Shown: one piece after another, positions 50,571 through 61,600 of the stretch
Numbering within the stretch: position 1 is the first letter of the stretch
Layout of the letters: every line of letters starts with the position of its first letter
Source of the DNA: Cudoniella acicularis
Taxonomy: Eukaryota; Ascomycota; Leotiomycetes; Helotiales; Helotiaceae
DNA: 64,000 nucleotides
Assembly (NCBI GenBank): GCA_013054445.1
Contig: JAAMPI010000013.1
Span: 1-64,000, forward strand
Reading direction: 5' to 3'
Notes under the pieces: model-generated
What the model was told of the DNA's origin: nothing
Seen by the model: the letters and a program-made list of their open reading frames with translations, nothing else
The model's database searches: none
Program-made: the position numbers and the translations under genes

Positions 50571-51637
50571 GGCGGGGTGGTGGGAGGTTCTACCAAGCCG
50601 TTTGGAAGAATTATTACTTTCATTGGCTATAATCATTTCCTACGGAATCCAACTGCTCTTGAAACCTCATCTCTTTTGGAATTTTGGCCTCTCGATCTGT
50701 GGTACCGCCTCACGATTGCTAGCACACTAGAGTCGAATCATGCCGTGCTACCTTCCTGATCACTTTTGGCAAACGCCATTTCCAGCTGCTTTTCGTGGCT
50801 TCTTCCACCCAATGATTTTCTTCCCTTCTGATTCAACCCTTTCCAAATCAACCTTGTAAGACCATGCAACTGTGACCACACTGCACCTCCTTTGCGAGCC
50901 TCATGCATTTTCTCAATCATAACGTTTCTTTGCGGAGTGTTCTCCGCTCCCCCATATCAAGACTCTTCCTCCTTCCTGTGTTTTCTCTTCCCCTTTTTTC
51001 TCACGCGGGTCGTCACCGTTGCTTGCCATTATTCAAAATTTCCACAACCGCAAAAGAGAAAAAGACTGTATATCAGTGGAGGACAACACTTCCTCTTTTT
51101 GCCGATTTGTGGTTTTCCCCCGTCGTCCCCAGCATACTCGCCCGGGACTCCTCAAACATCACCGCATCCCCAGTTCCCACGATCGTCACCCCCCACACGA
51201 ACCGGGATTTCCTGGATCAGACTCGACTAAAAGTCACTATACTGTGAGCCCTCAAGGTTAGCCAGTAGCCTTTTCACCAGCCAGCATTCTCACCATCTTC
51301 AACTCCGTTTTCGATTCCATTCTCAAGCCCACAACCCCAAGCACACCACCAACTAGTAGCAATGGCTCAGCCACAGCTATTAATGCCCTCGGGCCAATCG
51401 CCAACACTCGACGAACACCGCTTTTACTCTTCTCAAACAATACTAGCATGATCAACGAGAAAGCGGTTTTGAAAGACAACGGACAATGGAACCCAACTCC
51501 GGTTGCCAGATAGATGCCGGATTGACCTCAGGGGAAACATATCTCCCTCATGAAAATGATGTGATATAATCACAAGGAAGTTGTACAGAAGGGGTCCAAA
51601 AAGAGCCAGGCTTCTCACCACAGCCAGATGGAAGAAG

Positions 51638-52298
51638 ACTCGAACAAAAGACCTCGCAACAGTACGGGGTTGCCACAAACCACACAAGTCCAGAATCAAA
51701 AAACCCTGTGAAGGACTGGAGGTGCCCTCCAGCATAAGATTCTGCCCTTGCCAAACAGGAAGGCTAGTCACCCTGAGCGCTATATACATACACAATTTTT
51801 GCACTGGGAGCTCGTCTGGACTTGGAAATAGAATGGCAATTCGAGCAGTGAACTACAGGGGTTGGAAACTGTGAGTGGCTGAAAAACAGCTGAGAATTCT
51901 TATCAACACAAAATGAACCGCTTTTCGGTAATCGTTATGTGATGCAAATCAGGTCATGTCATGCATAAGTGGTAATGGAATATTGGCGGAGGGCATTGGT
52001 CGACCCTGGCGCCTTGATCCATAACGAGGATATAGAGGATTTCGCCATGGCACGGGTCATGAACTCCTGGGTACGCGGGGACAGCTTCGAAAATACTCAC
52101 TTTCCATTATTATCACTAACATTTTCACCAAGATCTCCTATATCAGCCTCGACTCGGAGGCCTCGCAATACACTATCGTCAGCCTCACAATCACCTAGGC
52201 TACCAAATAGTCCTCAAAAATGGCACGCGGAACCACAAAGCCAAGCGGAAAGTAGTTCGAGCAAAAGTCCTCGTACCAGTACGAAGTTGACACAAACT
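51638..52298 (+). repeat. Diverged 44-base direct repeat pair
   Basis: 51638-51681 and 52255-52298 align without gaps at 34 of 44 positions. Weaker similarity extends upstream. The second copy lies within the open frame 51969-52466. Confidence 0.55.
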
Positions 52299-52466
52299 CC
52301 AACTATCCTACATCGACAGAGACCCCCACTTCCTCGAGTGGCTCTAGAGCGATGCTTGCCCCCTCTGTGGGGTGAAGATAGTGATGAGGGGTGGAACGTA
52401 CCCGAAATAACCGATTCCAACCTAGTCGAGGACGGCTTTGTGTACGGGGTTCAATACCAGGGCTAA
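51969..52466 (+). pseudogene. Unrecognised open frame, possible decayed gene
   Basis: An ATG-started frame of 165 codons rich in Ser, Pro, Thr, Arg and Gln, with an acidic end (GEDSDEGWNVPEITDSN). I do not recognise it. It has no signal peptide, membrane segment or clear splice sites. It could be an exon of a gene whose other parts have decayed downstream (52829-53287 and 53331-54535 on the same strand), or chance. Confidence 0.25.
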
Positions 52467-54539
52467 AAACGCCAAGTTCCCTTCTTGGTATTGGTAGAAT
52501 GTGTTCTGGTACAAGTGGATGTAGTATACTCACCCGTTTCTCCTACTTCATGTCCACAACGGACGTAAGTGATAATGGTGATTATACACATTTTTACGTT
52601 TTAGTACTCTACGATTCCCTCAAATGTCTTATTTTTTACGTTTGAGTTTAAGATGAAATATTGTGGAACACTGTGGACTCTACTATATTTGGTTTCAGGA
52701 TGGAATGCACTGTGTGTGTGTGGTGATTACAACAACATCTATTATGTGGATGGCCAGGGAGTTGTTGGGAACCATTTGGAAACGTTCTCAACCGTTCAAA
52801 AAGGAGTGCCGACTTCCACTCTAGACGCTTGACGCCCAAAAGGCCTAGACCTATTCTGAAGGGCTTTCAGCATACTGAGGCCATTAGCAAACTTCTCTGT
52901 CTATCAAGCAACGACTCCAGAGATCTTAGTCATAAAGACACCGTGCTGCCGCTGGCGAAGGAAAGAAAGAGTGTTCTCAAAAAGATAGAGGAGACCAAAG
53001 CCTATATTGGCAACCTAACGGGTTTCAAACGTAGTGCTGACAAGTGCTGTAATTGCACCACGTGGCCGTGGTCGAGGGCGAGCAAGGGGTCGTGCTCGTC
53101 CACAGAGGAGCTTCTCTTCCCGATTAACAAACTCAACAGATTGTGTTCTATAACATTATCCCATCAGCTGAGTTCCTCATCAAGACAGCGAGGATCCTTA
53201 GACTTTTTTGGCGCTGAAACCATAAATATTCATGATGGACGATTGGTGGATGTATCTCGACTCCCCACCAACACCCGCCGCGGGTAATGAATCCCAGGAA
53301 ATAAATTTGACGAGGCGAAAACTGGAGACATGAACACACAATCTGAAGCAGCCTGGACAGACGAGGAACCACAAGTGGTACTTGAAACACCCTGGGGTTC
53401 CTAAGAACAGAATTTTCAAGATTCAGAGAGAAGCCCAGTAGGGTGGTCCATCAATGGAAATTTCGAGCAACTCCAACTTCGAACCACTTCCCACAATGAG
53501 AATCTTAATGCGACCTCCAGCCGAACCACCCCTCGATCACCTTCATCGGAACAAGCTAGCACTGTGTCGCCAACACCTAACTTAACATTACGAAACTGAA
53601 AGAACAGGGAACCTCCTCTATGCGGTAAAACCAAACGCCGAACATAAAGACATTCAACGCCTCTTCCAGCCCAAACAATAGAGCCATGGCTCAACCATCA
53701 AACCAGGAAGCCATCTCCACTGGAGAATGTTGTTAATCCAGCCAAGGAATCGATGGTGAAGGATATTGTCTTCCCAAGGCAACATCCCAGAAGAAGATAA
53801 AATAGCTCTGGGACGTTGATAGTGAGACGATCAAGTCAGCATCGGGAAAAGATCAGACGACCGGTCTTGATATCGCAGAACAAGAGGTAGAAAATAGGGC
53901 CCCAAGGTTCGCAATTTGCCAACCCTGAGGACCTACAACTACAAGCACAGAATTCACAACCTGCCAACCCCGACGAGCAACACCTACAAGCCCAGGAACT
54001 GAAACACCAAATTTACCGCCTAGATCTGTCCTGGATATCAACATATGCGGCGGAACCAGCGCAAGAAACAGGACGCCTGCCCAATACGCCCCTTGAGTTC
54101 CACGGCCACTAGGAATGGAACTGGAAAAACAAAGATCACTCTTTTAGTGAGGGCGCAATATTGGGAACCTTCGGCAATCTCTTCGCATCGCTTCCTCGCT
54201 GTCGCAGGAGGAGCTGGGTGGCCGGAAATGCCACACATCAAGGAAGAGCAATTACTGTGCTGACGGACTTGAATTATGGGAAGAAGCCCATAATGTAGTG
54301 GGGAAACTCACCGCAGACTTTGCCGAATCTCAACAGATGGCATTACATCTGTCAAGATTGCCTTTTTCAACGGGAGAAAACGTACACCGGGACACGGAAA
54401 GATTTTACTGTGGAGAGAGATTCCGGGAATTGGAAAGGGACAACTCTTGTTGCACCCAACTCTTCGGACTGATTACATCCCCCCCTCAATCAGTCCGCGC
54501 GCAGGTAGTTCCCCTAGTTGCATATCCGTTACTGCCTTG

Positions 54540-54705
54540 CAGAGGAATCTAATAAGGGCATGTGAGAGGAAACATAGATATGCTGCCGAATGGCAGGGCT
54601 CAGTTGATCGTGAACAGGAGTCCCTTAAGAAGAACAAAAGTGTTCGAGCTCATTGATATCAAGAATATTCCAAAGGATCGACGATGTCTTACAAGTCGGT
54701 GGGTG
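54540..54705 (+). mobile_element. Ty1/Copia retrotransposon, reverse-transcriptase scrap
   Basis: Short remnant of the start of a Copia-type reverse transcriptase. One frame gives EWQGSVDREQESLKKNK, and one base later the frame continues KVFELIDIKNIPKDRRCLTSRWV. Together these match the conserved Copia pattern of an E-W helix, S/L-K-N, W/F-E-L-V-D, a K(D)R(R/K) turn and SKWV. A frameshift therefore sits in the AACAAAAG tract near 54638-54645, and no catalytic YVDD block follows. No LTRs were seen. It is dead as read. Confidence 0.65.
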
Positions 54706-55110
54706 GGTATTCAATCCTTTATTCGCTCACAGTGCACTTTCAACGAGCGGCAACCTTTAGAAACTGAGAGAGATGTGTGGGTAGAATTTGCTGAAATGAA
54801 GGTTAACAAGTGAAATGATTGAGTGTTTGAATGATAGCTTGGAACAAATAAAATTATTGTTTCGAATTTCGATGTGTCTGTCGTCTATGAAGACTCTGTG
54901 TATGTAATCTATAACCTTGCTAGGTGGTATACCAAGTCCATGCCCCAACGCCGCCGGTCTATGCAAATGGTATCGAAAACCCAAAATTCTACCCCAACCC
55001 CCAATGCGAATGCAAATGCGTATCTCTCCTATGCTTCGAACTCCCATATATTTCCCAGCATCTTCGGGGAATTTGGTCAGAAACTTTGCAGCACTGATCT
55101 CGAAATTCCC
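54706..55110. other. Spacer between the Copia scrap and the Mpv17-family gene
   Basis: 405 bases; no gene or clear repeat was seen. Confidence 0.5.
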
Positions 55111-55985
55111 CTATGCTTCGATCTTCTGAATTTCTTTGCGCTGAGATTCTTGCTGAACCTTTTCAGGTATCTCACTTCTAAGCGTTATCTTCTCCATGGC
55201 TTCCTCCACTTCGGCTTTCCTATTCAAGTAACTAAGATATGTTTGCCATCCAATAGCAATGAATCCAGCGAATATGCTCCGATATTGAGCGTCTATGAAT
55301 GTGAAACTGAAGGCGGTGACCGCTGGCCAAAGTTTGCAGCTGTTGATCATGGAGGTTGGGACGGTGCGTTTTATCCGCTCCCAAACTTCAGGTAGGGAAT
55401 CGCCCGCAAGCAGCGATTGCATGCTGAAGAAGTATGTGTTAAAAATTGGCGTGAAACAGATTTGGTTCACGGAGACCTTGGTAGCCAGGCTGAGGACTTT
55501 CGAAGAGTAGTTGAAATTATTCCCGAGAAACATGAACCTGCAACGTATCAGCAACCAGTTCTCTCGGAAAACCTCTCAAAAATAAATAATCACCATCTGT
55601 AACTTGGAATGGAGGACCCCGCACTGATTATCAAGGCTCTCAACGTCCTAGCGGGGTCGTATTCATCCCCATTGATGTTTTGCGCCGACAGATCGCCGAG
55701 GAAATAAATAACTAGCGAACTGCAGAATTGTGTGGTATATGGTCTCTTCCGCTGACTCCTCCCATATGCCTGAAAACCTCTTGACAAAGGTCCTAGCCTC
55801 TGCCAGATTGGCAGAGTTGCGACGGTATTTGGAACGGGGATCGCAGTGCCGCTGGCGGGGTCTTCCCCAGTCTTTGTCCGTGTCGCATTTCCAGTATGAC
55901 GTTTAGACATGTTTGTCTGTCGATTTGGGATATGTGTTCGCCGTAGAAGGCCTCGGCCTGCCGCCTTGATCGTGAATACTACCAT
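55111..55985 (-). CDS. Mpv17/PMP22 family membrane protein
   Basis: Protein of 272 residues of the Mpv17/PMP22 (Sym1-like) family, whose members sit in the mitochondrial inner or peroxisomal membrane. Exon 1 is 55985-55594 and exon 2 is 55537-55111, with a 56-base intron (GTGATT...GTTGCAG). A basic N-terminus could act as a mitochondrial presequence. The family domain starts at RGFQAYGRSQRKRPYTTQ, followed by FCSSLVIYFLGDLSAQ. The last third has the conserved WPAVTAFSFTFIDAQYRSIFAGFIAIGWQTYLSYLN signature, seen in parts (SCKLWPAV and FIAIGWQTYLSY), and a charged Glu/Lys-rich tail. Four hydrophobic segments are expected. The splice forms the codon for the Trp before FMFLGNNF. Homologues suggest roles in stress or membrane permeability. 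The exact organelle is undecided. Confidence 0.88.
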
Positions 55986-56876
55986 AATAAAGAATGTTAC
56001 CCAGGGCGCATGTTGTGGTTGTTGAAGGATGGGTTTGTTGGGTTTAAGGGAAGTTGGCTTTTGAAGGCCCTGACTGCAAAGTTTCCGATCGGCTGGACAG
56101 CGGAAACCGGGTAAGGCGGTCTTGGCAATCTATTTGCGGCATTTCACGTGATTTGACGATAATTTCTCGCCATCACGTTTTTGCTTCGGCAAATGTTGCA
56201 ATAACGATCCATTCCATACTTTGAAAGTATTAATAATACTTGGTAACTTGGCTGCTTCCGGCCCAACTCATATAGACAGTGCTAGTAATGCTTTACAGGA
56301 TCAAAATAGTTGAGCTTCGAGTAAAACCTGTCTACAGGTCATTTGTAACTCGCTATCTTACTATGAGTGCCCTAGCTTTTTATCATCTAGCCCTCAGCAA
56401 GCCGCACTGAATAAATCGCATATATCCAGTTCTTCCGAACAAGTAATTATTTCCCGGTTTTACTTGAATTGTTATAAGGATTCGTATTTTGCGCAAGATG
56501 GTTAAGCGAGAAATAAAGGGGAAGGGGCGAACGAAACTTAATCGGCACTAATTCTCTGCACTATCTCCTAACCTACCAAACCTCAAAAACCAGTAAACAA
56601 AATTGAATGGGACACCGCCATTGTGACACACTATCCCCAACCACAACACAGCACGCGAATAAGGCTCAAAAGATAGCATTGTACCAAGTGATTCACTCGG
56701 CAAAATGCTTTTAAAGCCTTCTTGAACTTTTTTCGTCTCTCCTCAAATTCTCCATTCCTGAAGTTCTGATACCTCAAGAAGTTGAGTCCTGTCGGAAACA
56801 CTCCCTCCCACTACCGTTCTTCGACGCTCTCCAGAAACAGTATTCGAATAAGCCGAACTACCAAGTTGAAAGCAAA
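55986..56876. promoter_or_regulatory. Divergent upstream region with a TCACGTGA palindrome
   Basis: 891 bases between the Mpv17-family gene and the phosphoesterase relic. A TCACGTGA palindrome lies at 56144-56151, 159 bases from the Mpv17-family start. No gene is supported. Confidence 0.45.
56144..56151. promoter_or_regulatory. TCACGTGA palindrome upstream of the Mpv17-family gene
   Basis: Perfect 8-base palindrome with a CACGTG core, 159 bases from the Mpv17-family start. The same octamer precedes the IF1 gene. Binding is inferred only. Confidence 0.4.
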
Positions 56877-57802
56877 ATGACGATCGAATCAGCTAACCAA
56901 ACGGCTCCCGTCCGATTTCTTATACTTCCCGACATACACAACTTCAAATACAACAGCGATGGACCATTCCGAAACCCAACGCCAAAAGTTGACGTTGTCC
57001 TCCATTCCGGAGGTCTCATACAAGTTGGCGGAACCTCCGAATACAAACGAGCCCTCAACCTCCTAGCTACAATCCCCGCGGAGCTCAAACTCGTGATAGC
57101 TGGAAATCACGACTTATCTCTCGACTCTAACTACTGGAAAACAGTCGAAGAAGACGAGCGAGAGTCCGAAAAAGAAGACCACGAGGAAGTCATGGGAATC
57201 ATGACCGGAAAACTAGCAAAAGCCGCCGGAGGTACTTATCTCGAAAAAGGAATGCACGCGTTTACCCTCCAAAACGGCGCAACTTTTACGATATATGCCT
57301 CTCATTATCAACCCAAGTTCGGAGATTGGGCTTTCCATTATGAGAGGAATGAGGATCGGTTCAATGGGCCAGAAAACCCCGCTACGGGATCAACTTCAAT
57401 TGCAACGAACCCAATCCCGGACTCCCCGGTGTTGATATTATGATGACGCATGGTCCTCAGAAGGGCTTACATGACGAAGCTACTCACGAAAATTTGGGAT
57501 GTGAGTATCTTTTGCTTGCTCTCGAATGAGCGAAGCCGCGGATGCACTGTTTTGGGCATATTCATGAAGGATATGGGGCGAGTAAAATTCAGTGGAATAA
57601 TGGGAAGAACAGGGAGTTGACCGCTGAGGACAACACCTATCCAGAGTCAAGCCGTATTAAGATGGAGTTTGGGAAGGAAACATTGTTGGTTAATGTGGCA
57701 ATTATGAATGAGAATGACGAGCCGACGGATGACCCTGGTTGGTCGAGCTGGAGCTACCACTCTCGACTTGATTTTCGAATTACTAAAATGAAGAACATAT
57801 GA
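56877..57802 (+). pseudogene. Calcineurin-like metallophosphoesterase, broken
   Basis: Intronless relic of a fungal metallophosphoesterase of the MPPED type (about 309 codons). Remaining motifs: LILPDIHN (metal Asp-x-His), VIAGNHDLSLD (GNHD), MMTHGPQKG and CFGHIHEGYGA (GHxH). Damage: (1) a one-base loss in CCCC at 57424-57427, so the frame must shift for GVDIMMTHGP; adding one base makes the length divisible by three. (2) TGA at 57527-57529 in LLLALE-AKPRMHC, where Arg (CGA) fits. (3) The usual GD metal-bridging segment reads HSGGL, so the bridging Asp is lost. The first could be a sequencing error; the other two argue for real decay. A splice across the TGA would need an intron of about 33 bases, too short. 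Confidence 0.82.
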
Positions 57803-58940
57803 CCCCAAAGAATTTGCATTTCCTCTTCGCGTAGTCAACGTGTCAACGTAAAGGTCAAACAAGAATATCTCTCCCACTGTGAGACACTCATCAGCAACGT
57901 GGAGTCGCAAAAACATTTGAAAAATATTAAACAGCCACCAATTACAAAGTTCTAAAGCCTGAAACCTGAAGCCTGAAGAATTAATATAAGACGATAGGCT
58001 CAATTAGGCATAAATGTAAGAATTTCCTAACAATATCTCACAGTAGCAGAGATATTTGAAGTGCTTATGCGAGTTTATCATTTGGCGATATGAAGTAGCC
58101 GGCGTAAAATCCCATCCGACATTTGAGAATAACTCAAGAGGCACTAAAATAAAGAACTTGTCGCGAAGTAAAATAGGTAAGCAGGTGAAAATTGAATTCA
58201 TTCCAGATCATTTAAGAAGTTATCGCCGTTGCAAGGTGTTTATTCTTTAAGTGTCGTAGACGAACGTGCGGCATTGACAGCGTGACTGGTGAATGAATTT
58301 ACAAAGGGGAATTTAACCAAAGAGTTAGTTTCAAGGCAGGAAATATCAAGGAAGCTCATTTGAAGCCCAAGTTTCAATCAGAGCGAATCAAGTATCGTGT
58401 ACCATTTGATTTTTTCTCCTTGAAGATTCTGGGTTCTATTGTATTAATCCGCGGCTCTGTAAGCCTCTCATACAGTGACACGCGTGTCTGCACAGCTTTA
58501 TCCTTGACTTTCAGAGTCTCCGTTGACTTGTTCGTGCCGACTAGGTGAGTAAGTCCGGTGCTGCTGATGTTGTTTTGCACTTTGTGCGATTGAGCGGCCA
58601 GAAAACCCCAGGTTATATCCCTTGTCACTCGCTGTTATTTTTTTTTGGACAAGCTAGCCGACATTACTCTCCGCCCTTCCTTTCCGAAATCCCTCCTTAT
58701 AGAAGTCTTCCCTCCTCTTCGTGGTAGGCGGGAATATCTACCCTTTTCCTCCGAAATTTCTCCTCAAAACTTCCCCCATCATGGTAGGCAGAACGTTGTT
58801 AAGTAATAATCTCTGCCCTTTCACTATAACCAGTACCCCCCAAAATCCCCCCGGATTAAAATTCCGGAGTAATAAAATCCCAAAAAATCAGTCCGATTGA
58901 GGTGAAATTGTTTCTCTTTCTTTTTCAGATTCTTTCCAAT
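57803..58940. other. Intergenic region after the phosphoesterase relic
   Basis: No supported gene. Short AT-rich frames only, with pyrimidine-rich tracts near 58630-58780. Confidence 0.45.
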
Positions 58941-59117
58941 CTATCTCCCACTGATTCTCCTCTGAGGAAACTGCTTGTTTGGGTAAAGCCATTTGACGCC
59001 CATGATGAAGAGGTTGACGGCAAAAGCGTCGTCGGCGATGAAATCTAGGTTGCTTCCTGTGGTGCGTAGGAGGGTGGTGGTAAGGGGGATGATGGGGATG
59101 AGGATGCGGTGGAACAT
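58941..59117 (-). CDS. Possible small hypothetical protein
   Basis: A 58-residue ATG-started frame with a hydrophobic start (ILIPIIPLTTTLL) and a second hydrophobic patch (AVNLFIMGVKWLY). It could be a small membrane or secreted peptide, or chance; the longer frame from 59369 has no added features. No splice support and no family recognised. Confidence 0.2.
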   Translation of the reverse strand: MFHRILIPIIPLTTTLLRTTGSNLDFIADDAFAVNLFIMGVKWLYPNKQFPQRRISGR

Positions 59118-61600
59118 AGTTTTTGTGTTGTTTTCAGAATGATTGGAGTGCGATTGTGGGTTGGAATTGAGATGCGGGGTGTTTGTAAGTTGGAAGTGAG
59201 ATGTGGAGCTTGATGTAGTTTTGGTCTCGTGCTCAGAGGAGTACTGCAACGAGATCAGAATGAGAGTTATGATTGCAGTTTTGCGAATGGAAATATTTGA
59301 TTGACAGCGATGAAGACTTAAATGACCTAGAAACACTCCTCCCTTATGAATGCAAGAAGAGATTAACACGGAACTGAAGTCAGCTCTGCAATGAGGCTGA
59401 ACAGGGCTGAGGTGAGAACGGTCGGTGAAGTTATGCGATAAATGACTCAGAAATCAGGCTCACGGGGGAGTTCCCCGAACCCCACATATCAACACCAATC
59501 TCATGACTTGAAATCCAACACATATACCGTGTGTGCCTGGCCAAGAATAAGTAAGTACTTGGAACTGGCGCATTGCTGGTGCCGAAAGGACCCGAAGAAC
59601 TGAGCCTTGGGGAGGCTTGAGGTTCAAAGTCTTGAGCATTGATTGAACTTGCTTTTTGTGAAGAGGTTGGTTCTACGCACGTGATGAGATAAAGACCAAA
59701 ATGGGACGAGGCTTTTTGGACGAACTGTTTCATTCACCATCCCCTGAAACTTGTCGGAACAAACGTGGGATGTGTTGAGTACACCGCCCTCAATCGACAC
59801 TTGGACTAGAGCTAAATATGTGAGTTCTGAAAATAATCACTTGAGATACGAGACTTCCAACCTTGAAAAGGCAGATCCCCCTCATGAGGCGAAACCTCAG
59901 TGACGACTTCGTCGATGCTTTTTGCAGTCGTGATTATTATTAAAGGGGTGCAGAAGATGTCATCGGCCACAGAAGATCTGTTGCACGCGGCGAAAGTGAC
60001 GAAAGACGTTGAAATGTTTGAAGTTTTACCGGGTCACAGAACGTCCGGGGTAACAGACCTATGCACAGAGGATCAGGAAAGCGGCTGAAGATGTCGAAGA
60101 ACAGATGAGCTTGGGGCGTAAAGTGTCACAGAAACATTCGTGGCGGCGGCGGATAATTGCGTGTTAGTGAAGATTAGGGACAGGTTGGGTTTGATATCTT
60201 CCAAGACTCCCAGGCTTCGTTATCGATGGCCGAGCAAGTTTCTTCGAGTGACTCGAGTGACTCGATTGTCTCAATACGTGCTGCGGCCAGGAGAACGACA
60301 TGCTCGCAAGGTCGCAAGCCCCCAAGGCCATTGAGGGTGCTCCTGGACCGCGAGGCTTTTGATAGGCCACCAGACCGGCCGAAGAAGCGGAAGAAGTGTT
60401 GGAAACGAGGCTTCGGATGCGCAGCCATTCCAGACGATAGGACGAGGATGAAGAAGATGCTGGGTTTGGTTTGGCGGCTGTCGCTGGCCCCCGTTAGCCC
60501 CCGCAAATACCGTAATCGTTGCGAGCGCAGGCTATTTTCGGCGGCCAGCAACCATCAACCTCAAATCCGCTGTCCCCTCGCCTCGTGCAGATGTCAGCCT
60601 GCCATCTCATCCTCGGTCTCCAAAGAAGCATCCATCCCGACCCTTTTTAGGCATGCCCATCGTCAAGATGCTGGAGAGCGAATGACATTTCATCATCCTG
60701 CATACTAAACCCACAAACATACTCGCGCCACGACCCTGTTTTGCGAGCCTCTTGGGACTGTGCAGCCATCGCTTTTTATCTGCCTCCGAACCTCGACCTC
60801 CTCAAGTACGCGCATCTGTATCTGCGAAACTCAGCTTCAAAAGCAACCTGCACTCCGTATTGACGCCACAGAAACCATTTGTTGCGCCCGCACGGCCGGA
60901 GAAGCTACGAGGTACACCAGCTACACTGCACCGCCTCAATTCTCGCAGACCCTGGGCTGTGACGCCTGCAAGCCACCAAGACCGGACCTCGAATCACTGT
61001 CCACCGGCTGGAACAGAGACGGTACAGACTCACAGCGGTCTGCCTTTCAGCTACTTGCTTCTTCTGCACAGTGCATACACGCATTCGCATACTCTCCTCA
61101 AAACCTACAATACTGTACCTGTCCTCGAATATATCCTTCGAGGTTTAGTGCTCTTAATTGATCGACCGCGGTCTGTTTGCTCGCTGCTCCTAATTCTCAT
61201 CTCGGCGTCTCGCCCCCCCCCCCCCCAAGCGCCGATCCAAACAATCGTGCTCTGCAGAGTCTCCCACGGCAACCGTTTCGGAAGGGGGTCGCCTGCCACA
61301 CTTTAGAGCTTCTGTAACCACTTGGGCTTGCGTTGGGACCTCGACTTCAACGTCCGAATTAGACATCAGCAGACTTTCCCAGTCGTTAATACGTTATACC
61401 CTTAGCCGCTGCTCCAGTATACATACCAAAACTTATGTCGATTGCCCACAAGGAGGCCAAAAAATACGAAGACTCGACGATTCGATCCCATCGAAACCTC
61501 AACGCCACTGTCGATAGTGTTTGCAGAGCGCTGTTGACCAGCTGCAACACTCAAACCCTCCCATTGTCTCTCCTCGGCGGATTTCCGCCTCCTAATAATC
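59118..61600. other. Long spacer and probable leader of the NIPA transporter gene
   Basis: About 2.5 kb without a convincing gene. The frame 60226-60708 (plus) has Ser/Asp repeats and basic patches but no family features. The last 900 bases are pyrimidine-rich, with a run of 14 C at 61213-61226, and look like promoter and 5' leader. Confidence 0.4.
61213..61226. repeat. C14 homopolymer
   Basis: Fourteen consecutive C, 374 bases before the NIPA transporter start codon. Its true length is uncertain in any sequencing method. Confidence 0.85.

Larger units (their letters stand above)
50571..54560. other. Gene-poor, degenerate region
   Basis: About 4 kb with no intact gene. Plus-strand frames at 51969-52466 and roughly 53331-54535 have low-complexity Ser/Thr/Pro/Gln composition. 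The second is broken by at least eight stops in one frame over about 390 codons, fewer than chance, which suggests a decayed coding sequence. It holds an imperfect repeat pair (51638-51681 and 52255-52298, about 77% identical). It lies next to a Copia scrap and may be transposon-associated. Confidence 0.4.

Noticed and set aside
52829..53287. 152-codon plus-strand frame
   Set aside because: It lacks an ATG start and any motif; kept only as possible debris in the degenerate tract.
57501..57535. Mini-intron removing the TGA in the phosphoesterase
   Set aside because: It would be about 33 bases with no branch point, below the shortest introns in this window.
60226..60708. 160-codon plus-strand frame before the NIPA gene
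   Set aside because: Begins in a GACTCGAGT-like tandem and has no domain; more likely leader or intergenic.
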